Assembly: GCA_024663395.1 (NCBI GenBank)
Contig: JANFAH010000004.1
Coordinates: 1,984,001 to 2,048,000, forward strand
Direction of reading: 5' to 3'
DNA length: 64,000 nt
DNA from: Pisolithus tinctorius
Taxonomy: Eukaryota; Basidiomycota; Agaricomycetes; Boletales; Pisolithaceae
The notes under the pieces are model-generated. The model saw nothing but the letters and a program-made list of their open reading frames with translations, was not told where the DNA came from and made no database searches. Numbering within the stretch: the stretch's first letter is position 1; every line of letters starts with the position of its first letter. Made by a program: the position numbers and the translations under genes. Shown piece by piece: positions 57,502-64,000 of this stretch.

Positions 57502-59384
57502 ATGCATCCACGCAACATATACGCAACCCCACCTGATTTTGTTGCCCTCGCAAGGAGTTATCCACCACTTAGACCATAGTGCGTCCTTTTGCAGTGGTGA
57601 TCGCAGGTGTTGACCGTCATAATCTCAGTGTCTTCCTTACACATACCGGTCCGTCGATAGATTTCAAAAACCCAGTTGCCCAGAGGTCAGGATAGTATGG
57701 TTCTTTGCATAGGAACATGTATTCATTAAAGAGGGAGGCGCTTGACGGAAGCGTTACTTCGTATTGACTTCGATATCAGTCTCAGCTTACCAGAGAACCG
57801 TCTCTGCCCCCCTGTAAGTGCCACTGTTTCATGACAAGATAGTATTCAGAATTCCTTCAGATTCCAAATAGGTATCTTCCTTCCACTTTCGGGTTTGAAG
57901 TTTACACTGCTCACCCTTACCAAAGGTTAAACTATGTTCTTTGGATACAAGACATCATCAGAGAAACAGCCCCTGATGTGGCAGTAATACGTGGAATTGA
58001 CATGTGTGCTCTGGCATCTTTGCCGAAGGCAACTCTATTAACCGTGATGTACAGAGGAACGGGTGCTTCTACGGTGTACCCCTTGCTTGCATGCCGCCTA
58101 GAACCGACATGGCAATTTGTCGCGACTGGTAAGTCGGTATGCTTCATGGCAACAAAAACACATTTTACTAATGAAAAGAACACTATCGAAGACGTGGACA
58201 AGGATTCGTTGACTTCTGCTCGAGAGAACGTCAACCGTAACCATTTGTCAGACCGAGTAGTAATCACCGAAACGTCTCCGAGCAAACCTTTACTCTTTCC
58301 ACTTGAAAAGGATACCACGTCAATGCACGGTGACTATATTTTATTCGATTCTGCGAAATTAATTTAGTCGCAGGTACGAATTTACTCTGTGCAATCCTCC
58401 ATTTTATTCCAGTGCGGACGAAATGGCTCAGTCGGCGGAGACAAAAGAGTTCGGACCCAACGCGGTATCTGATTTTTTTTTTCATGCATAGATTCTAACT
58501 CATGTCCTCTTCCAGGTTTGTACGGGAGCTGAGGTGGAAATGATTACTCCAGGTGGAGAGGTAGCTTTCGTTTCGCGTATATTTATGGAGAGTCTTCGGC
58601 ACAAAGCTCGGTGCAGGTTGTTGCACGTTTTGGCCTGTTCATGGGTTTTTTTCTCACCCGTTCTAGGTGGTATACATCTATGCTAGGTAAAATGATCTCT
58701 CTTCATGAAATTGTGTCCCTTCTGCGGAATAACCTGGTAATAATTTTCCATCTTCTTTTTCACAGGGTGCTGATCGCTACTAGGTCGACAACTATGCCAT
58801 CACTGAATTTGTACAAGGCCAGACTCGCCGTTGGGCTATAGCATGGAGTTTTGGGACTCGACGTCTTCCGGATGTAAGCACAATAATCGTTAGCCATTGC
58901 TCGCCGATATGGACAAACTTTGCAGGTTCATGCACGAATCAGCAGCCCAGCGTTGCAGGGAATTATGCCGTTGCGGACGACTTTGTATCAGCCGCTCGCC
59001 AACATCACTTCTACCGCACTTCTGTCCGGCATCCTAAGTCAGGTTCTTGCGGATGTTGACGGTGCATCGGTCATAATGGGTAGTTCCAGTTCCGGCGATC
59101 ACATCTACCTGGTGCGCGCATCGGCAAACACATGGTCTAGATCCGCTCGGCGGAAAAAGACTACTGCTCCTTTACAAACGGATATGCCTTCCCAGTCCAC
59201 CCCGGTCATGCAATGCCGAATCCGATGCCGACATGGTCTTTCGCCTACGGTCACTGACAACCATAAGCTGCAAGGAGCGTACTTGGAATATCAATGGATC
59301 GATGGCAAGGAGCGTAGTGTCTTTGAGAGTTTTGTCAGCCACGTCAACCGCAAGGTCGCCTCGTCGCGATTGACGAACCGTTGA
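57502..59384 (+). CDS. METTL16-type RNA N6-adenosine methyltransferase
   Basis: The start is taken at ATG 57502 (MHPRNIYATPPDFVALARSYPPLRPY), then across an intron SIDFKNPVAQR-RLTEALLRIDFDISLSLPENRLCPP, and NRYLPSTFGFEVYTAHPYQRLNYVLWIQDII. The SAM-binding and catalytic parts are VIRGIDI-GTGASTVYPLLACRLEPTWQFVATD, then EFTLCNPPFYSSADEMAQSAETKEFGPNAV, carrying the NPPF active-site motif. Next is EMITPGGEVAFVSRIFMESL and CRWYTSMLGKMISLHEIVSLL, then EFVQGQTRRWAIAWSFG. All match METTL16/S. pombe Mtl16, which methylates U6 snRNA (in the ACAGA box). The stop is at 59382-59384. About 10 exons. The C-terminal 150 residues lack the VCR domains of the human enzyme. Confidence 0.88.
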
Positions 59385-60045
59385 TCTAAGCCCCACGGCA
59401 TGAATATTTTTACTTGGAGGCGCGCTGTTGGAATACCTCGTGGAACCTACAAGTGTGTGCGTGTGCTTCGGAATCTTTGGGCGACGTTGCTTACACGATC
59501 CTTCGGATCATTATCAGCTTGCAAGTATCACCCTTGGTACCATAATTCAAGAAAGCTGCTCCATTTATGGGTCTGTGTGCGCTCTCGGTGCATGTACTGT
59601 ATAAACGATAATCTTCTCGCCAGAGTGTTGCTCGTCGTCTCAATCTTACCGTGGCCATCAGTGCTTTCGTGGATGGTGACCACGACCGCAGCAAATGAAT
59701 TCCAACATTAGCCGATATTTCTGGTTTTTTTTTGTTTCCATTGCATGTGAATAGATGTCAACGAAGATACTCAGGCTGGATAAAACAACAGTAGCTATGC
59801 AACAATCAAGGTTAATCAAAAACCGAAATCAGAGAAGTTGCAATCAGAACCCCATGCCTTCATAGGTAGGAATGAAACCCGCATTCCCTGTGTGGCCATC
59901 AAACCCCCGACAGACACCGACCATGGCCCACATCCAAAGGTAAGTGTACATGGTTAGAGAAGGGGATAAAGAAATCGTGTACCTAAATGTCACGGGAGGA
60001 CGCATCAGCACGAAGATTCTAACACACCGGACATGTCAGGATATA
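59385..60045. other. Convergent region between METTL16 and Rho GEF
   Basis: About 660 bp. It should hold the METTL16 3' UTR and the 3' end of the Rho GEF gene, whose last exon boundary is uncertain (stop candidates at 60046 and 60005). A 35-codon minus-strand frame at 59844-59951 is listed separately. Confidence 0.45.
59844..59951 (-). CDS. Possible 35-residue small protein or terminal exon
   Basis: A short frame opening MYTYLWMWAMVGVCRGF and closing with YEGMGF, rich in aromatic and Gly residues. The composition is unusual for random sequence, and it could be a terminal exon of the Rho GEF gene or a small independent protein. A strong plus-strand donor-like sequence (CAAAG|gtaagtg) at about 59940 overlaps it on the other strand, which argues for caution. 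Confidence 0.2.
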   Translation of the reverse strand: MYTYLWMWAMVGVCRGFDGHTGNAGFIPTYEGMGF

Positions 60046-63000
60046 TCAAGGAGTCGATTTGTACGACTGCAGTACGGCAGTCCACCTGTAGGAAAAACTA
60101 GGTCAATGCGAAACGATGACAATATGGTATTACCCACTCTTCCTTCCCCGCCTCCAACTCGGCAATTCGTCTCTTTAGCGTCCTACCGGGATCCGTGAGC
60201 GAGCACCGGTAGCACAGCATAAAATGGTCACTTACGAATTCTCGTGACTAAGAGCATTCCTAGATTCCTTCGTCTTGCTGAGATCGTTAGTCATGGCTTG
60301 CCATGCTTCGTCGTGAGGGAGATTGGCGTCGTTGTACATTGCATCCAATTCCTCATTGAAAGCCTGAAAGCCGTCGAAACTCGGACTTTCTTGGCTAGTA
60401 TTACCCTCCCTCACCTCATACATGATTTCCTTTTCAGCTGTCGCGTCCACAAGCAGACTCTTGACAAGCTCACGTTGGCGTTTAGCGTTCTGTAGTTCTG
60501 CCCTCATCTTGTCATATTCCTCAGCCTTCTGTATCCGTAATGAGCCCAAAGTTCGTATTATCCTGGTGTCTACATGCGTACCGCTTTGAGGTCTTGGAAC
60601 AGCTGTTCCAGACAAACCTGGAGCATCTCGTGGTTAGTAACCGCGCGATTTATGCACTGATCTGCGTCTTTGGCTGACACCTCCAGTCGGCTGATAATGG
60701 GGTTGCCAGTGGCATCAGGTGTTAACGGGCTTTCTGAAATGAAACTACTGTAGGGACGTATTCGAGGTGTCCCTTCCGTCTGCCGCTTGCCAATGAGCTG
60801 CCGCATTTCGTTCAGACGCGCTTGGGCTTCCTTCGTCTTAGCAGAGATCAGTACGCCGTACGGGCTCAGAGTGAGTAACATACTAATGGGGGAGGGCTGG
60901 CCCGTAAAGAGGTACGTGCGAGGGCTTTATCTGGCGACGGTGACCTCCGCGGATCTGCTGAACCATTGCATGAGGTTGCCCTCAACTCATCTACGTCAAG
61001 CCTGATGCGTTTGAGCGCACGACGAGAACCGTCGATCTGACAACGGGAAGAATTTAAGAATGTACTATGCGTTGCCGCGAGAAATATACGACGTACGTCT
61101 TCCTTGGTAGTGGAAACCATCTGCGTGATGCGTTCGATGTATCCAGTGTAAGCGAGTGGATCTGAGGGGTGATTTGCCTTCTTTTCAAGTGATACCTTGC
61201 GCGGTGAGATTATCCTTGCGGTAGTTTTGGATAATGGTGACATCCTTCTGTACGGCCTCCTCGGTGAAGGGTATACACTATGTCCTGAGCGTACGGAAGA
61301 CTTCTTCTTGATAGACAGAGGCTCGATACTGCTGACAGGGGCAGATATCGGTGTGTCTGCCACTGTTTGCTGTTGACGCTTGTTTCGGGGAAGAGGTGAG
61401 GAAGACGTATCGTTGCGAAGAGCAGTTAGAGAAGGCTCCTCCAGTCGGAACGTATCATCCTCTAGCTCCATATCTGAATCTTCCGCTGTTGCGAGCTGCA
61501 AGCGCGACGATGCAGGGCTGGTGGGAGGTAATGAAGGACTACGTGGACCGAATCGGCGAATCTCACTAGCTGGTGGCACAAAGGGCTTCAATAGTGAAGA
61601 AACTCCCGAGGCTGGCGATCGTGGTCGAGACTCCGATGACACGGGACTGTCTGCTTCCATCGCGGTAGATACTCGTGATCCGCGTTTCAACTGTAGTGGT
61701 GGTCCTTCTACCAACATTGCATTGTTATAGGGGCTATGTAAGGTTTGGACTGAAAAACTCGCCTTCGTATATAGTTTCCTCAATCTGCGTGTTTTCCCGT
61801 AATGGGGGAAGTGGCTTGCCGTGCTGATTCTGGCTGTTTCTCCGAGCCAGCTCAAGCCGTGACGTCAAATCATCTTCCGACCTATCCAGGCTCACTTCTG
61901 CATCGTCACGGATTGGATGATTGTCTCGAGAAGTGGAGCGAGAGGCTGGCCTAGATGAAGGTTCTGGAGAGCATCGACTGTTACTAGGCGACGGTCCTCT
62001 CTTGACCAACTTCCTACGCGAACTGGTAGATCTACTGACACTGAAGGAGTCGTCTTCCCCGGAAGCCAATGACGTGGCAGCGGTGGTTGTTGAACCACCC
62101 GAACGATAAGAGAACTTGGCAAGGCTGCCATCTCCGGTTGTCGTAGTCTGAGTATATATTGAGGACCGACTGGTAGTCGACTTGGATCGCGAACGGCGAT
62201 GGCCACTAATAGAACCACCAAATAACTCGCTTCTCGTCGAAACCGGTTTAGAACTAAAAAGGTTCCTAGATATCGCATCCAAGCTGAAAATATGCGCTCG
62301 CGATCGGGCACTGGCGGTAGGTGTCGCCGGTCGAGAGTCGTTACCAGTACGGAATTTGAACAGCCCATAATGGTGAACTGTTCGCGTTGAGACATATCGG
62401 CAAAATCATCTGAGGATTACTTACTGGTTTGTACGATACGTCCTGGTATTCGTGCCGTTTGTACGATCTCCTCTTCGGGGTCACCACTAGGATCCGTCGA
62501 TGTGACGGAGTACCGCGAAATCTCGCCTGCCATTGGCTGCACTCGAACGATCACGTAGGGCGGGCCATCCATACCAAAAGATATCGGATCAGCGGTACCG
62601 AGGGGATCAATGTGCATCACAATCTTGGTCTATTACCAACTCGGGTGAACTCCAAGTCCGCTTTTGAGTCAAAAAGAGAAAACCCACCTTCTTGATTTCC
62701 TGCAGGAACGCAGTGCGCTGATAGACGTTGAAATATGTCCGTGCCATAGTAGTCCTGCTGCCCTTGGCCTCGACTTCCGCCTCGTCTGCACAAAGCACTA
62801 CAGACTGACCGTATCTAGTCCTGTACTTCGCTTGAGCCGACCATAGATTCTCCAAAAATCGCTCCTTTTCAACAGCGGTACGAGAGGGGTCCAAGTTTAT
62901 CGGCGCCGGTGGGAAAACTACAGAAAGGGAGCGGAATGGGCGACCCGACCACCTGTCACCCTGATCCTGAGGAGGGTTCTCAAGATACACATGGAATTCT

Positions 63001-64000
63001 TAGCAGGGGGATGCCTCAGTCACAAAACCGATGAAAAAGTATCTGAGACAGGAGGATGCTTACCGGAATCGCCGACATCCGCGGCTACAATATCAGTTAT
63101 GTCAAAAATGCCTTTACAACTCATGCCACTTTTCTTGAGTCCTAGGGGTAGACCCCCTGTCTTGGCCAATTTCTGCACCTCGTCCAGCCCAGCCAACGTC
63201 TTGCCACTCTTCTCTCCATTTCCAGGGCGCTTGGCGATCATAAGTTTGTCGTCAAACAGGAAGAGCGTACAATGAAGCGCGGTGGCAGAGAAACTAGATG
63301 CGGACGTGGACGCGCCCATAGGGGCATCCATGATCACATCGTCCACATCGATGCAATCAATGAACCGTCGCGAGTTAGATATGAGTCCAGCAGGGAATCC
63401 ATCGATGGTTGCACTCAGCGAGTACATCACAGCAGCACGCTGCGTCTGTTCGTCTGTCTCTGCTTGCGCAATCTTGCTCGCAATCTCGTCCGCCTCTATG
63501 AGCAATGCACGCTGTGGATCGTCCAATCCCATCGACTTCACCATCGTTCGGAATAGTAGCGTGTATCTTGGTATCCGTTGCACGGGGTCCATCAAGAGCT
63601 CACGCAACCCGACGCGATTCCTCGAGTCCGCATTGGAGTATTTGATTCGCTATGGGCGAGTTAGCTGACCAGCGCAGAGACATAAGAAAAACCGGTAACT
63701 CGCATCAACATAAGCGGCAAACCCTGACGATTTCTTCATCATCTCCCTCTCGAATATCGTCTGTGCTTCCTCCCGCTTGACATAGTACTGTTTATAGTGC
63801 TCAAAGCCTCTCAGTTCCTTAAAATGTCTCAATGCAACGTCGCCCACACCCCCCACCGTCCTCGGTCCGTCCGCTTCCATCATCTTCTCGAGATCCGCAA
63901 GAAATGCCTCGTTCACGGGTAGAAGATTGTCGATATTGCCGAAGAGGGTCTTTGCCTCGTATGGCGGGAGAATTGATGTGCTCTTGGAGCGCGAAAATTG
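60046..64000 (-). CDS. Rho guanine nucleotide exchange factor (DH domain), Bud3-like, partial
   Basis: The gene runs leftward from beyond 64000. At the right edge the DH domain is visible: LPVNEAFLADLEKMMEAD, FKELRGFEHYKQYYVKREEAQTIFEREMM, GLRELLMDPVQRIPRYTLLF and KSMGLDDPQRALLIEADEIASKIAQAE. It carries the CR3-type LLxxPVQRIPRYxLL motif. A PH-like segment follows (ALHCTLFLFDDKLMIAKRP). Then a long Ser/Arg-rich region (62300-61000) and a C-terminal coiled coil (EEYDKMRAELQNAKRQRELVKSLL, AMTNDLSKTKESRNALSHENS-TLKRRIAELEAGKEEW). The FIDCIDVDDV stretch reminds me of Bud3, a Rho4/Cdc42 GEF at septa; other GEF families are possible. The end is uncertain: a spliced stop at 60046 or 60005. Near 63700 the intron may use a GC donor. 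Confidence 0.75.

Overview
This is nuclear DNA of a filamentous basidiomycete, most likely an Agaricomycete. Genes are dense and lie on both strands. Most are cut by introns of about 45-65 bp with GT...AG ends and often a CTAAC/CTGAC branch site. The encoded proteins are eukaryotic housekeeping proteins with fungal hallmarks (Avo2, Rim15, Bsd2, Kap120, Vps52, Rsm18). No transposon, rDNA, telomere repeat or CRISPR array was recognised. Exon structures were worked out by eye from reading frames, splice signals and remembered family sequence, so exon edges are approximate unless a position is given.

Layout. 1-3.8 kb: the 5' part of a proline-rich gene running off the left edge (-), a 71-residue small protein (-) and a STEEP1/CXorf56 homolog (-). 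3.9-8.8 kb: an Avo2-like ankyrin protein (+) and a sucrose/alpha-glucoside-type MFS transporter (+). 9.1-14.7 kb: diphthine-ammonia ligase DPH6 (-), a low-complexity protein (+) and a Bsd2/NDFIP membrane adaptor (+). 15-21.5 kb: both subunits of cytosolic phenylalanyl-tRNA synthetase on the minus strand, beta then alpha, with EMC10 and a GNAT acetyltransferase on the plus strand between them. 21.6-30.7 kb: PEX2 (+), a small Rev1-like BRCT protein (-), folylpolyglutamate synthase (+), an EF-hand MscS channel (-) and an Slx4-like zinc-finger protein (-). 30.9-40.9 kb: Kap120/importin-11 (+), VPS52 (+) and EFR3 (-). 41-45.6 kb: an uncharacterised coiled-coil protein (-), proteasome deubiquitinase RPN11 (+) and mitochondrial ribosomal protein bS18m (-). 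45.9-51.7 kb: a RIM15/Greatwall-type kinase with a receiver domain (+). 52.3-55.9 kb: a proline-rich UIM protein (+) and THOC7 (+). 56-59.4 kb: tRNase Z (-), an intron-containing tRNA-His(GTG) (-) and a METTL16-type m6A methyltransferase (+). 60 kb to the right edge: a large Rho GEF (-), cut by the window end.

Themes. Many genes serve translation and RNA: DPH6, both PheRS subunits, tRNase Z, tRNA-His, METTL16, bS18m and THOC7. Others serve TOR/nutrient signalling (AVO2, RIM15) and membrane or protein traffic (VPS52, EFR3, EMC10, PEX2, BSD2, KAP120). Neighbours are often divergent, sharing 100-250 bp promoters, or convergent with very short 3' spacers.

The strongest anomalies are: (1) the RIM15 reading frame is broken several times, always by a net gain of one base next to an identical base, and only between about 46.9 and 49.75 kb; (2) the two PheRS subunit genes are physically linked; (3) the tRNA-His gene is wedged between a tRNA-processing gene and an RNA-methyltransferase gene; (4) the same 12-mer built on a TCACGTGA palindrome lies in two separate divergent promoters.
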